A DNA stretch of 64,000 nucleotides from Candidatus Desulfofervidus auxilii (GCA_030262725.1 JAJSZS010000003.1:90867-154866), one strand, 5' to 3'; counted from the first letter of the stretch, positions 27,400 through 36,679 are shown. Numbers and translations: made by a program. Notes: generated by a model from the sequence alone, not told the origin.

Positions 27400-29496
27400 T
27401 TACTCCTTTTTTATAGTCAGCCGGGCATCAACAGCAATAGCGCCCTGGCCAGCTGATTTAACTAAAAAAGGATTAATTTCTATCTCAAGAATTTCTGGGA
27501 AATCAAGAGCAAGCTGAGAAAGGGCAAGTATACCATTTACTAAGGCTGATATATCTGCTGGTGGCTCACCCCTCATTCCCCTTAACAAAGGATAGGCCTT
27601 AACTTCTCTTATCATCTCCATAGCTTCTCTTTTATCTATAGGTGCTATTCGAAAGGTTACATCCTTTAATACCTCAACATAAATACCACCAAGTCCGAAC
27701 ATAAGCAAAGGACCAAATTGTGGGTCATGAGTAAACCCAATAATGGTTTCCTTTGCCCCTTGGACCATTTCCTGCACAGATACACCATAAATTACTGCCT
27801 TTGGCTGCCTTTCTTTTACTTTCACCATCATTTCAGTAAAGGCTTCTTCCACTGCTTGAGGGGTTTCAAGATTTAAAATAACACCTCCAACATCTGTTTT
27901 ATGAGAAATATCAGGGGAAACAATCTTTAATACTACAGGAAAACCAATCTCTTTAGCAGATTTTACTGCTTCTTCTTTTGTTCTTGCTAATTTTGTTTTA
28001 GGTAGATTAAATCCATATGCTTTAAGTACTTCCTTCGCTTCAGTTTCTGTAAGATGAAATCTACCTTCTCTCTTTGCCATCTCCAAAAGATATTTTACAC
28101 GACTACGGTCAGCCATAATTTGTGAATATTGAGGTAAGGGTTGTGAAAGCCAATGTTTTCTAAGCCACATTTTTTCTAAAGCACTTACTGCATCCTCTGG
28201 ACAAAAATAATTAGGTATACCGTGTTTTTTTAAAAATTTTATCCCCTTTTCTACCTGATTTTTTCCCATAAAAGAGCAAAGAATGGGCTTAGTAGTATTT
28301 TTTGAATATGTCACAATAACTTTTGCTGTTTCTTTTACCTCTATTGTAGCAGTAGGTGTTAAAAGCACTAAAATTGCATCTACATTTTCATCTTCTACCA
28401 ATATTTTTAAAGCCTTTTCATAACGATCAAAATGAGCATCTCCTAAAATATCTACTGGATTAAAAAAAGAAGCCATTGAAGGCAAAAAACTCCTCAATTT
28501 TTCTATAGTCTCTACTTTAAGTCTAGCTAATTGTAATGCAGACTGATCACAGGCATCAGCAGCCACAATCCCAGGCCCTCCAGAATTAGTGAGAATTGCT
28601 ACTTTTGGCCCTTTTGGTAAAGGTTGTCGAACAAAAGCTAAAGCATAATTAAAAAGTTCATCAATTGTTTTAGCTCTGATAATACCACTTTGTTTAAAAG
28701 CAGCTTTATAAGCAGCTTCTGAACCTGCTAATGAACCTGTATGAGAAGAAACTGCTTTAGCGCCAGCTGAAGTTACACCTGCCTTTATAAGAATGATAGG
28801 TTTTTTCTTTGATACTTCTGTAGCTACTTGAATAAAAGTATGTCCATTCTCTATACCTTCAAGATACCCTAAAATAACCTTTGTTTTTTCATCTTCTCCT
28901 AAAGCAATAAGCATATCTATTTCTGATATATCAGCTTTATTACCAAGGCTAATAAATTTTGAAAAACCTATTTTTTCTCCTAAAGTCCAATCTAATACTG
29001 CAATACACATAGCCCCTGATTGAGAGAAAAACCCAATTTCTCCCTTTTCTGGCATACCATTTGCGAAAGAGGCATTTAGACAGCTATAAGTATCTATTAA
29101 TCCTAAACAATTTGGGCCAAGAACACGTACACAATTCTCTTTTGCCAATCTTTTCAATTCTTCCTCAAGGCGTGCCCCTTCTGGGCCTGCTTCTTTAAAG
29201 CCAGCAGAAATTACTATAGCTGCAGGAATACCCTTTTCCCCACAGATTTTTATAGTCTCCAATACATCTGGTGGACGCACTGCAATAACAGCCAAATCTA
29301 TCTTTTCAGGAACATCTATAAGACTTGGATAAACTTTTAAACCAAGAATTTCAGAAACTTTTGGATTAATAGGAAAAATTTTTCCTTTAAAATTGTACTG
29401 CAATAAATTTTGAACAAGAATATGACCAATTTTGCCTTCATGAGCAGAAGCACCTACAACAGCTACTGATTTTGGTTGAAATAATTTTTCTAACAT
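27400..29496 (-). CDS. Acetate/acyl--CoA ligase, ADP-forming (fused alpha-beta)
   Basis: About 698 residues. The order is a CoA-binding Rossmann domain (FQPKSVAVVGASAHEGKIG), a succinyl-CoA-ligase-like domain with the phospho-histidine loop SHTGSLAGSEAAYKAAFKQSG, then a C-terminal ATP-grasp domain (FPVVLKIVSPDISHKTDVGGVIL). This fused form makes ATP from acyl-CoA, typical of archaea and some anaerobic bacteria. I moved the start to ATG at 29496 (MLEKLFQPKSVAVVG), because an upstream frame extension crosses a clear promoter and operator. Confidence 0.9.
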   Translation of the reverse strand: MLEKLFQPKSVAVVGASAHEGKIGHILVQNLLQYNFKGKIFPINPKVSEILGLKVYPSLIDVPEKIDLAVIAVRPPDVLETIKICGEKGIPAAIVISAGFKEAGPEGARLEEELKRLAKENCVRVLGPNCLGLIDTYSCLNASFANGMPEKGEIGFFSQSGAMCIAVLDWTLGEKIGFSKFISLGNKADISEIDMLIALGEDEKTKVILGYLEGIENGHTFIQVATEVSKKKPIILIKAGVTSAGAKAVSSHTGSLAGSEAAYKAAFKQSGIIRAKTIDELFNYALAFVRQPLPKGPKVAILTNSGGPGIVAADACDQSALQLARLKVETIEKLRSFLPSMASFFNPVDILGDAHFDRYEKALKILVEDENVDAILVLLTPTATIEVKETAKVIVTYSKNTTKPILCSFMGKNQVEKGIKFLKKHGIPNYFCPEDAVSALEKMWLRKHWLSQPLPQYSQIMADRSRVKYLLEMAKREGRFHLTETEAKEVLKAYGFNLPKTKLARTKEEAVKSAKEIGFPVVLKIVSPDISHKTDVGGVILNLETPQAVEEAFTEMMVKVKERQPKAVIYGVSVQEMVQGAKETIIGFTHDPQFGPLLMFGLGGIYVEVLKDVTFRIAPIDKREAMEMIREVKAYPLLRGMRGEPPADISALVNGILALSQLALDFPEILEIEINPFLVKSAGQGAIAVDARLTIKKE

Positions 29497-29507
29497 AATT
29501 TTAAAAC

Positions 29508-29538
29508 ATTTTAACACAAAATTGTGTTGAAATGTCAA
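29508..29538 (-). promoter_or_regulatory. Promoter with operator-like dyad for the acyl-CoA ligase
   Basis: On the minus strand TTGACA (29533-29538) precedes TAAAAT (29508-29513) with 19 bases between, or TTAAAA with 18. The spacer contains AACACAATTTTGTGTT (29513-29528), a perfect 7+2+7 inverted repeat, a natural spot for a repressor. The ATG at 29496 is 11 bases after the -10 box and has no ribosome site. Confidence 0.6.
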
Positions 29539-29589
29539 GTTAAAATAGCTGCCACACATCTAGTGAGGCAAAACTTTAACACTAAGACC

Positions 29590-29976
29590 TTATTTTTTCA
29601 TAATCAATCTACTGACTATAACATCTAGTAAGGCAACAACTCCAATTACTTTCCTCCCTCTGGTTACAAAGATCCTTGCAATATTAAACTTTTCCATTAA
29701 TTTCACAACGTGTTCCATCTCCATCTCCTCATCAACACAGATTAATGGCTTTGATGCAATATCTTCTACCTTTACCTTATTTAAATCAAGATTTTTCTTT
29801 ATAACCTTAAAGACCACATCCCTTACTGTAATAACCCCATATACATCCCTTTCATCTTTTGGCCTTACAACTAAAGATCTGATCCTCTTATCAACCATCT
29901 TCTCTATAGCCTCATAAATATTTGCATCATGGTCTATATACTCTACCTTGTCAGTCATTATCTCTCCTACCTTCAT
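29590..29976 (-). CDS. CBS-domain pair protein
   Basis: A 128-residue protein made of two CBS motifs (MKVGEIMTDKVEYIDHDANIYEAIEKMVDKRIRSLVV and ASKPLICVDEEMEMEHVVKLMEKFNIARIFV). Such pairs bind adenine nucleotides and act as energy sensors. ATG at 29976 has AGGAGG five bases upstream; an in-frame GTG two codons earlier sits inside that ribosome site and is unlikely to be used. The neighbouring acyl-CoA ligase and GAPDH suggest a role in central energy metabolism, by inference only. Confidence 0.85.
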   Translation of the reverse strand: MKVGEIMTDKVEYIDHDANIYEAIEKMVDKRIRSLVVRPKDERDVYGVITVRDVVFKVIKKNLDLNKVKVEDIASKPLICVDEEMEMEHVVKLMEKFNIARIFVTRGRKVIGVVALLDVIVSRLIMKK

Positions 29977-30081
29977 ATCCACCTCCTTTTATAAGTTTAT
30001 AAAATTATAAATGCAATTATCATGCCTTTAATATAAGACTACTGGTATAAATTTTGCTAACTATAAAATATAAAAAGGGTC

Positions 30082-31089
30082 ATGAGTATAAAGGTAGCTA
30101 TAAACGGATTTGGTAGGATTGGACGTTGCTTTTTAAGGAGGGCAATGGAATATAAGGATATAGAGGTGGTTGTTATAAATGACCTTATGGCAACCCCTGA
30201 GGCGGCAGCCTATTTATTTAAGTATGATTCTGTCTATCGCAAATACAAGGGTAGTGTTAGCTATGAAAATAATTCTCTAATTGTAGATGGAAAAAACATC
30301 ACTATTACAAGGGAAAGAGACCCTGAAGTCCTCCCATGGAAAAGGTTGGATATCGATGTAGTAGTTGAATGTACAGGCTGTTTTACAGACAAGGAGGCAG
30401 CAGAAAGGCATCTTAAAGCAGGGGCAAAAAAGGTAATTATCAGTGCCCCTTCTAAAAACGCAGATGCAACTGTTGTATTGGGAGTAAATGAAGATATCTA
30501 CAATCCAGAAAAACACAACATCATCTCTTTGGCCTCCTGCACTACAAATTCTCTAGCGCCTGTAGCTAAGGTGTTAAATGATTCATTCGGTATTGAAAGC
30601 TTAATTATAACTGCTATCCATGCCTATACAGCAGGGCAAGCCCTTGTTGACTCCTTTGGCAAAAGGCTTCGTCGGGCAAGGGCAGCTGGTGTTTCAATCA
30701 TCCCTACTAGTACTGGAGCAACTATAGCCACTGAACAAGTTTTGCCAGAGCTAAAAGGAAAGATGACAGGTCTGGCCATGAGGGTACCTATAATCTGTGG
30801 TTCTGTAACTGATATTGTAGCCATTCTTAGAAGGGAGGTAACAGCAGAGGAAATAAACAATACCCTAAGGATGTACTCAAAAGAAAGGATGAAGGGTATA
30901 CTTGAAGTAACCGATGATAGAATAGTCTCTAGCGACATAATAGGAAATTCACACTCTGCCATTGTAGATGCAGTCTCAACCATGGTATTGCAAAAAAGGG
31001 TTGTTAAGGTTCTATCATGGTATGACAATGAGTGGGCATATGCATGTAGACTGGTTGATTTTACAAAGTTAATAGGAAGGTTATTATAA
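30082..31089 (+). CDS. gap: Glyceraldehyde-3-phosphate dehydrogenase
   Basis: A 335-residue GAPDH with the NAD loop VAINGFGRIGRCFLRRA, catalytic cysteine in SLASCTTNSLAPVAKVL (about 155), catalytic histidine in IITAIHAYTAGQ and the C-terminal SWYDNEWAYACRLVDF. It oxidises glyceraldehyde 3-phosphate in glycolysis or runs in the gluconeogenic direction. A weak AAAGGG site precedes the ATG. It is divergent from the CBS gene and followed after 10 bases by a 62-residue unknown protein. Confidence 0.95.
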   Translation: MSIKVAINGFGRIGRCFLRRAMEYKDIEVVVINDLMATPEAAAYLFKYDSVYRKYKGSVSYENNSLIVDGKNITITRERDPEVLPWKRLDIDVVVECTGCFTDKEAAERHLKAGAKKVIISAPSKNADATVVLGVNEDIYNPEKHNIISLASCTTNSLAPVAKVLNDSFGIESLIITAIHAYTAGQALVDSFGKRLRRARAAGVSIIPTSTGATIATEQVLPELKGKMTGLAMRVPIICGSVTDIVAILRREVTAEEINNTLRMYSKERMKGILEVTDDRIVSSDIIGNSHSAIVDAVSTMVLQKRVVKVLSWYDNEWAYACRLVDFTKLIGRLL

Positions 31090-31099
31090 GGAGTAAAAG

Positions 31100-31288
31100 A
31101 TGATTAACTCTCAAAAAGAAAAACAAATCAAGGAATTTTATAGTCAGGCTACAAAATTGCTCGTAAACATGGGGATTTTAAAAAATGTAAACCCTAGCTG
31201 GACTGAATTATTGGAGGCCATAGAACATATGGCAGAATTGATAGACATCTATTCAGAGGAATACCACCCAGATGACATTACTGAATAA
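31100..31288 (+). CDS. Small acidic helical protein, unknown
   Basis: A 62-residue protein (MINSQKEKQIKEFYSQATKLLVNMGILKN ... MAELIDIYSEEYHPDDITE) that I cannot assign. It is probably all helical and acidic. It has a good GGAG site and follows gap by 10 bases, so it is likely co-transcribed. It ends just before the convergent response-regulator gene. Confidence 0.55.
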   Translation: MINSQKEKQIKEFYSQATKLLVNMGILKNVNPSWTELLEAIEHMAELIDIYSEEYHPDDITE

Positions 31289-31296
31289 TTCATAGT

Positions 31297-32685
31297 TTAA
31301 TCGCGAAATGAAGAAGATTTAAGATTGGCAATCTTCATTAGACGGTGAAGATACTGCCTCTTCACACCACATATCTTTGCGGCTTCAGAAACATTGCCTT
31401 TACATTGTCTTAAGACATAGCTTAAATATTGATGATAGAAATCTACCAATATTTGGCGTTTTGCCTTTTTGAGTGGTATACTCCATATCTCTTCAGTAGA
31501 ACTCTCAGATTGTAAAGAGGTCATGGGATCAATCTCTGATGCCTGGATGTATTCTCCCTGACAGATAATCACTGCTCTCTCAATCACATTTTGTAACTCC
31601 CTTATATTGCCCGGCCAATCTCTTGTCATTAATTTTGACATAGCAGCTTGCGAAAATCCCTTAATAGACTTCTTATTTGCTTTTGCATACTTTTCCAGAA
31701 AATAGTGTGCCAAAATAGGGATATCTTCTCTCCTCTCCCTTAATGGAGGCAAGTGGATACTAATCACATTAAGTCGATAATACAGATCTTCTCTAAATCT
31801 TCCCTGTTTTACTAGTTCTAACAAATTCCTATTTGTGGCGGCAATGATACGTGTATCTGCCCTCTTATTCTTTGTGCTACCAACGGGGCGAAATTCACCA
31901 TCTTGTAAAAAACGCAAAAGCTTTGTTTGCATAAGTAGGTTTAAATCACTTACCTCATCCAGAAAGAGTGTCCCACCATTAGCCTCTTCTACTAGTCCAA
32001 TTTTATCTCTAATTGCCCCAGAAAAGGCACCTCTTACGTGTCCAAAAAACTCACTCTCAATCAAGGTTTCAGGGATGGCACTACAGTTTACAGGGACAAA
32101 TGGTTTATCACTGCGCAGACTATGACGGTGCAAGGCTCTGGCTACAAGCTCTTTACCAGTACCACTTTCCCCACTAATAACTACTGTAGCTGATGTCTTT
32201 GCCACTTGGAGGATGTATCTGTAAATGGATTGCATAACCTTGCTTTTTCCTATAATAAAATCAACTTCCTTTTCCTTGGCCAATTCCTCTTTTAATGCCT
32301 TATTTTCCCTCTTTAACTTTTGCAAATCCATAGTCCTTTGGATAGTAAGAAGAATCTGCTCCGGTTTAAATGGTTTTGTAATAAAATCAATAGCCCCAAT
32401 CTTCATGGCTTCTACAGCAGATTCTATTGTTCCGTAGGCAGTAATGATAATTACAGCAGTATCAGGCTCTATTTCCTTTATCTTCCTTAGAACCTCCATC
32501 CCACTCATACCTGGCATCTTCAAATCCAAAAGCACTAGATCAAAGTAGGTATCTTGAATAAGCCTTATTGCCCTCTTTGGTTCAGGGGTAACTGTTACCT
32601 CATAATCTGTCTTGCCTTCAATAATCCTTTTTAGCAAGGAAAGCATGTCTATCTCATCATCTATAATCAAGATTTTACCTAACAT
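31297..32685 (-). CDS. Sigma-54-dependent response regulator, NtrC family
   Basis: A 462-residue regulator. The receiver domain has the phospho-acceptor region LVLLDLKMPGMSG. The AAA+ domain has GESGTGKELVARALH (Walker A), the sigma-54 contact loop GAFSGA (a known variant of GAFTGA) and GTLFLDEVSDLN. The C-terminus has a Fis-type helix-turn-helix (GNVSEAAKICGVKRQYLHRLMK). It is paired with the sensor kinase directly upstream. The sigma-54 promoter at 34968-34982, with an upstream dyad, is its most likely target. Confidence 0.93.
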   Translation of the reverse strand: MLGKILIIDDEIDMLSLLKRIIEGKTDYEVTVTPEPKRAIRLIQDTYFDLVLLDLKMPGMSGMEVLRKIKEIEPDTAVIIITAYGTIESAVEAMKIGAIDFITKPFKPEQILLTIQRTMDLQKLKRENKALKEELAKEKEVDFIIGKSKVMQSIYRYILQVAKTSATVVISGESGTGKELVARALHRHSLRSDKPFVPVNCSAIPETLIESEFFGHVRGAFSGAIRDKIGLVEEANGGTLFLDEVSDLNLLMQTKLLRFLQDGEFRPVGSTKNKRADTRIIAATNRNLLELVKQGRFREDLYYRLNVISIHLPPLRERREDIPILAHYFLEKYAKANKKSIKGFSQAAMSKLMTRDWPGNIRELQNVIERAVIICQGEYIQASEIDPMTSLQSESSTEEIWSIPLKKAKRQILVDFYHQYLSYVLRQCKGNVSEAAKICGVKRQYLHRLMKIANLKSSSFRD

Positions 32686-32689
32686 CTCC

Positions 32690-34711
32690 TTATTCCTCAG
32701 CTATGGGTAAACTAACAATAAATGTTACTCCTTTCTTTTGATTTTTACAAATAATTGTCCCACCATATTTTTTTACAATCCCATAGCTAATGGAAAGACC
32801 AAGGCCTGTCCCTTTTTCTTTGGTAGTAAAAAATGGGTCAAAAATCCTTTCTATTAATTCCTCTCTAATACCACAACCTGTATCCTGAAAGGATATCTCT
32901 ACACACCTTGTATCTAGATTAAACTTTGTACTAATAAAAAGTCTCCCTTTGCTGTCCATGGCATCCATAGCATTTGTAATAAGGTTCAAAAATACCTGTT
33001 GCAGTTCCTGTTCATCCCCCCTTACTAGCGGTAAATTTTTGGCAAAGTCTGTGTGAAGTTCAATATTATTTACCTCTAATGTATGTTTGACAATGTTTAA
33101 AAGACCTTCCAAACTTTTATTTACATCTGCTATTTTATACCCATCATCCTTTGTCCGTGCAAAATTTAGTAAGTTTTCTACAATATTCTTACAGTGTAAG
33201 GCATGTTTTTCTATGGTCTTAAGGTCTTTATATGACTGTGATTCTTTGGGTGTATTTTCCATAAGTAGATTACAAAAACCAATAATGATCCCCAGTGGAT
33301 TATTGATTTCATGAGCAACCCCTGCAGCCAATGTACCTATGGAAGCCAATTTTTCAGCATTTACCAATTGTTCCTCTGCCTGTTTAATCTCTGTGATATC
33401 CCTAGCAATACACAGAATCTCTTTAATATCTCCTAGATTAAGGGGCATAAACTTTGTATTTAACCAATATTTTTGACTATTTACCTCAATTGTATGTTCC
33501 ATATTTACAGTTTGCCCACGGGAGAGTTGTTCTAGAACCCCTTTACTCTGCTGTTCTGACCAATGAAAAAGCATCCTAAAATCCATACCCAAAATTTCCT
33601 TATCTTTTGAGAAAAAGCTTAAAGTCGCCTTATTTGCAGAAATGAGTCTTCCATTTAAATCTAAGGTAAAGATCAAGTCATCTGCCCCCTCTATAAGGAG
33701 TCTGTATCTTTTTTCTGATTTTTTTAGAATTTCTGTTTTTCTGGCTACTTCTTCTTTTAATAGATTACTAAATCTTCTTTCAGAGATAAGCAAAAAAAGA
33801 CCTACTAATAATAATGCAAAGATTACCGCACCCTGCAAAAAGAAGTGCCTAAGGTAAGCTCTATGGATAACAGCATTTACCTCCTGTTCTGGGGCACAAA
33901 CAGCTACAGACCATATAGTTGATGTATAAGGTAGGTGTATAGGCGTATAGGCAACAAGTTTATTAAAGTATTTTTTTGTTTCTCCATGCCATAGGGAAGC
34001 ATATTCTCCTGTACCTTCTTCTCCATTAAGCATCTTTTTCTGTAGTATATCTATCTTTTTAAAGGGAAAATATGGAGCTTCCTCATGCCTTGCCTTAAAT
34101 GCATTCTTTCCTACAAATTTCTTGATAGGGTGAAAGATAAAATATCCATTTTGATCAATTACCCATGCATAGCCGGTCTTGCCAGAACGAATCTTATCTA
34201 CATGGCCCTTTACCAATTTGTAGACATCTACCAAAAAGACTGCTATTTTATCTTCAGTTAAAGGACAAGCCAAAACCAAAATTTGATTTTTCTTTAGTGT
34301 CAAAAAATGCAAAAAGGGACCAGTTAGTCTTTTTTTCTGAAACAAAGAGGAAAGGTTCTTGATTAAGTCTCTTCCTGCACTTATCAATGTCTTACCATTT
34401 ATATCTACTATCCCCACACTATCTATACCTTTTTCTTTTACACGTTCATAGACCCCCTCTAACAATGTTTTAGAAATAGGCATACCCTGTTGAACAATAT
34501 ATCTAATAGATATCAATTCCTGCATAGCATAATTTAGGCTATTCTCTATCTCATGCGCTGCTTGACGGGCCAAAATGAGTTGCTGTCCATTAAACTGCTC
34601 ACTTACAATCCTCTTTAAATCCCTTGCAGAATACAGACCAAAAAAGAATGCAATTATAAGAACCACACAAATACACAAACCAACAATAACCAAGAAGCCT
34701 TTTCTACGCAT
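32690..34711 (-). CDS. Sensor histidine kinase with dCache-like sensor and PAS domain
   Basis: A 673-residue membrane kinase. A transmembrane helix at about 6-27, a periplasmic Cache-type sensor (about 28-290, with RSGKTGYAWVIDQNGYFIFHPIKKFVG), a second membrane helix (about 294-314), a PAS domain (about 335-440), HisKA with GVAHEINNPLGIIIGF, and an ATPase domain (NLITNAMDAMD, DTGCGI, KGTGLGLSIS). The Cache domain suggests a small carboxylate or similar ligand. The partner regulator begins 4 bases after its stop. Confidence 0.93.
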   Translation of the reverse strand: MRRKGFLVIVGLCICVVLIIAFFFGLYSARDLKRIVSEQFNGQQLILARQAAHEIENSLNYAMQELISIRYIVQQGMPISKTLLEGVYERVKEKGIDSVGIVDINGKTLISAGRDLIKNLSSLFQKKRLTGPFLHFLTLKKNQILVLACPLTEDKIAVFLVDVYKLVKGHVDKIRSGKTGYAWVIDQNGYFIFHPIKKFVGKNAFKARHEEAPYFPFKKIDILQKKMLNGEEGTGEYASLWHGETKKYFNKLVAYTPIHLPYTSTIWSVAVCAPEQEVNAVIHRAYLRHFFLQGAVIFALLLVGLFLLISERRFSNLLKEEVARKTEILKKSEKRYRLLIEGADDLIFTLDLNGRLISANKATLSFFSKDKEILGMDFRMLFHWSEQQSKGVLEQLSRGQTVNMEHTIEVNSQKYWLNTKFMPLNLGDIKEILCIARDITEIKQAEEQLVNAEKLASIGTLAAGVAHEINNPLGIIIGFCNLLMENTPKESQSYKDLKTIEKHALHCKNIVENLLNFARTKDDGYKIADVNKSLEGLLNIVKHTLEVNNIELHTDFAKNLPLVRGDEQELQQVFLNLITNAMDAMDSKGRLFISTKFNLDTRCVEISFQDTGCGIREELIERIFDPFFTTKEKGTGLGLSISYGIVKKYGGTIICKNQKKGVTFIVSLPIAEE

Positions 34712-34718
34712 TATAATT

Positions 34719-34731
34719 ATTTTAACACAAA
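34719..34731 (-). promoter_or_regulatory. Kinase promoter region sharing a 13-mer with the acyl-CoA ligase promoter
   Basis: The minus strand reads TTTGTGTTAAAAT here, identical to the same 13 bases at 29508-29520. TAAAAT could be the -10 box; the kinase ATG follows 7 bases later with no ribosome site. The left half of the dyad seen at the ligase promoter is only partly kept here. Confidence 0.4.
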
Positions 34732-34886
34732 TTAGTTTGGTCTAAAAGCTTTGCGTTTTTTCTCTATTTAATTCAAAAAATGTGCTAACAAAAAAGTGAC
34801 ATTGGTAAATTTTTTAATTTTGCAATGATAAAATTATCTCCCAGAACAATCTTGGACTTTGGGTTTACCTTTAGTCTTGTCTCCTT

Positions 34887-34919
34887 TTTGTAGACACTTA
34901 ACAAAGGTGTGTCCACAAA
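34887..34919 (+). promoter_or_regulatory. Putative upstream activator site (11-bp inverted repeat)
   Basis: TTTGTAGACAC (34887-34897) and GTGTCCACAAA (34909-34919) form an inverted repeat with one mismatch in eleven, separated by 11 bases. The centres of the half-sites are two helical turns apart and the dyad lies about 50-80 bases upstream of the sigma-54 box. That is the normal location and geometry for an NtrC-type regulator's enhancer. The regulator gene is next door on the other strand. Confidence 0.6.
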
Positions 34920-34967
34920 TGTTTGACGTCTGTCTATTGATTTGGTGTATTCTTATAACTTTTTAAT

Positions 34968-34982
34968 TGGCACACTTTTTGA
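34968..34982 (+). promoter_or_regulatory. Sigma-54 promoter of the TSUP-sat operon
   Basis: TGGCAC at 34968-34973, five bases, then TTGA at 34979-34982 match the sigma-54 -24/-12 pattern TGGCAC-N5-TTGC in all but the last base. Transcription would start near 34994, with the TSUP gene's AGGAGG site at 35003-35008 and ATG at 35018. The 34712-35017 gap is otherwise free of genes. Confidence 0.72.
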
Positions 34983-35017
34983 GTAAGTTCAAAAAGAAAA
35001 ACAGGAGGAAATGTCAG

Positions 35018-35983
35018 ATGATTAAGAAAGGATTTTTGATATTTCTGATTCTAATTTTTAGTGCAGTCACAGCCTATGCAGCAGAGGTAGCACAACAAAC
35101 AACAGGAATGAATCCAGTATTGTTTTTCTTTATATTCCTTATTGTGTGCATAATCATAGGCATCTTCGCTGTGCTGGCAGGCGTTGGTGGGGGCGTTATA
35201 TTCACACCAGTTATGATGGGATTTACCCCTATAGATTCATTTATTGTCAGGGCTACAGGGCTTTTTGTAGCCATGTCAGGTGCACTTGTAGCAGCAAGGC
35301 CATTTTTGAGAAGGGGTATTGCCAATATAAAGATCTTGTTTTGGTCAGCAGCACCTTATGCAGTTTGTTGTGTCATTGGTGCTCTGCTTGCAGGGTATGT
35401 GAAGGCTACCATGGGCATAAAGGGTGAGGCATTTGTCAGAGGTGCACTAGGTCTTCTTGTAATTGGGATAGGTCTTCTATTTATATTTGCAGGAAAGAGA
35501 ATAGAGTATCCAGAAGTAAAGAATGTGGACAGCTTTACAGAAAGGATTGGACTTGCCATGGCCTATTGGGAAGAGTCACTAAAAACTGTAGTGGACTATA
35601 AGGTGAAAAATTCTCATATTGCACTTCTTCTCTTCTGTGGTACTGGTCTAATCTCTGGTTTTTTTGGACTTGGTGCAGGCTGGGCCATGGTTCCTGTATT
35701 TAATCTGGTAATGCTTGCACCACTAAAGGTAGCCGCTACATGCAGCAAGGTATTGATTGGAATAGGAGATACAGCAGCTATCTGGCCATATATTATGGGT
35801 GGGGGTATATTTCCACTCTTTGCTGTACCATGCATGATTGGTCTTATAGTTGGCACCCTTATAGGGGCAAAGATTATGCTTAAGGTAAAGGCTGGATTTG
35901 TTAGGTGGATAATCATAGTAATCATGTTCTTTGCAGGCATAAGGTTGATATTAAAAGCCATAAAATTATGGGGTATGGCATAG
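35018..35983 (+). CDS. TauE/SafE (TSUP) family membrane transporter
   Basis: A 321-residue membrane protein, the first gene of the sigma-54 unit. After a hydrophobic leader (MIKKGFLIFLILIFSAVTAYA) come two TSUP repeats: IGIFAVLAGVGGGVIFTPVMMGF and TGLISGFFGLGAGWAMVPVFNLVM. The family moves sulfite, sulfonates or related anions. With sat in the same operon, a sulfur oxyanion is a likely substrate. I chose ATG at 35018, which has AGGAGG 9 bases upstream; a longer reading would start inside the promoter. Confidence 0.85.
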   Translation: MIKKGFLIFLILIFSAVTAYAAEVAQQTTGMNPVLFFFIFLIVCIIIGIFAVLAGVGGGVIFTPVMMGFTPIDSFIVRATGLFVAMSGALVAARPFLRRGIANIKILFWSAAPYAVCCVIGALLAGYVKATMGIKGEAFVRGALGLLVIGIGLLFIFAGKRIEYPEVKNVDSFTERIGLAMAYWEESLKTVVDYKVKNSHIALLLFCGTGLISGFFGLGAGWAMVPVFNLVMLAPLKVAATCSKVLIGIGDTAAIWPYIMGGGIFPLFAVPCMIGLIVGTLIGAKIMLKVKAGFVRWIIIVIMFFAGIRLILKAIKLWGMA

Positions 35984-35993
35984 GAGGTGGATT

Positions 35994-36425
35994 ATGGAAG
36001 AGAGACCAAAACCACCATTAGCAGGCATTGTCTATGGGGACTTTGCTTACTGGATAGCCATTGCTGGAATGATAATTGGTATCATTGGGATAGTCCTTTA
36101 TCTTGGAGGGATACACCAATTTATAAATGCAAAATTCCTCTTGTCACAGCTTTGGTCAGGCAAGACCGCCCCTGAGATATGGAAGATGGCTACTGGAAAG
36201 ATGGTCCATGGGCATTGGTATCTGCATAAACTCTCATATAGTGATGCAATCGCCATGCTTGGTGTAGGTATATGCTGTCTTTCAGCGGTTTTTGGAATGT
36301 GGGCAGCTTGCATAACAATGCTTACTAGTAAAGGGAAAATAGGGACTTTATTTTTCATTTTAGCAGCAACGGTTACAGTGATATTGACATTAAGTGCCTT
36401 GGGAATAATTTCACTTCGTCATTAG
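35994..36425 (+). CDS. Three-helix membrane protein paired with TSUP (DUF1634-like)
   Basis: A 143-residue membrane protein with three hydrophobic segments (about 18-42, 84-110 and 116-138) and a conserved-looking loop (GGIHQFINAKFLLSQLWSGKTAPEIWKMATGKMVHGHWYLHKLSYSD). TSUP genes are often followed by DUF1634 proteins of similar topology, and this may be a longer relative. It lies 10 bases after the transporter and is probably its accessory subunit. Confidence 0.6.
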   Translation: MEERPKPPLAGIVYGDFAYWIAIAGMIIGIIGIVLYLGGIHQFINAKFLLSQLWSGKTAPEIWKMATGKMVHGHWYLHKLSYSDAIAMLGVGICCLSAVFGMWAACITMLTSKGKIGTLFFILAATVTVILTLSALGIISLRH

Positions 36426-36434
36426 GAGGATAAG

Positions 36435-36638
36435 ATGGAAGAAAAAAAACAAAAAATAATAGATTTTTTGAAGAGTATTGGAGGAAAAGGAGTGGCTACC
36501 CAAGCAGAGATTGCTAAAGGTACTGGGATAGACAGACGCATTGTCATGAAATTAATAAAGGAACTAGAAAAGGAAGGGAAGGTAACCAGTGGGGGCAGGG
36601 CGGCTGGTGTAGGAGGATATAAACTGGTTGACTCATAG
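36435..36638 (+). CDS. Winged-helix DNA-binding-like small protein
   Basis: A 67-residue protein made of one winged helix: MEEKKQKIIDFLKSIGGKGVATQAEIAKGTGIDRRIVMKLIKELEKEGKV, then a glycine-rich wing. The size and opening recall DsrD, the small allosteric winged-helix activator of dissimilatory sulfite reductase, but the middle differs, so I do not assign it. It may regulate the operon or an enzyme in it. It sits between the membrane gene and sat. Confidence 0.65.
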   Translation: MEEKKQKIIDFLKSIGGKGVATQAEIAKGTGIDRRIVMKLIKELEKEGKVTSGGRAAGVGGYKLVDS

Positions 36639-36679
36639 AAAATGAGATTTTTTTAAAAAAATAATTGAGGAGGTATACA

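Noticed and set aside
29497..29559. N-terminal extension of the acyl-CoA ligase
   Set aside because: It would be translated through the TTGACA/TAAAAT promoter and its dyad; the internal ATG at 29496 matches family starts (MLEKLFQPKSVAVVG).
34967..35017. N-terminal extension of the TSUP transporter
   Set aside because: It begins within the sigma-54 promoter and lacks a ribosome site; ATG at 35018 has AGGAGG at the right distance and starts a hydrophobic leader.
35146..35427. Long alternative reading frames inside the TSUP and porin genes
   Set aside because: They are on other frames of clear coding sequence, have no ribosome sites or family features, and are explained by the real genes.
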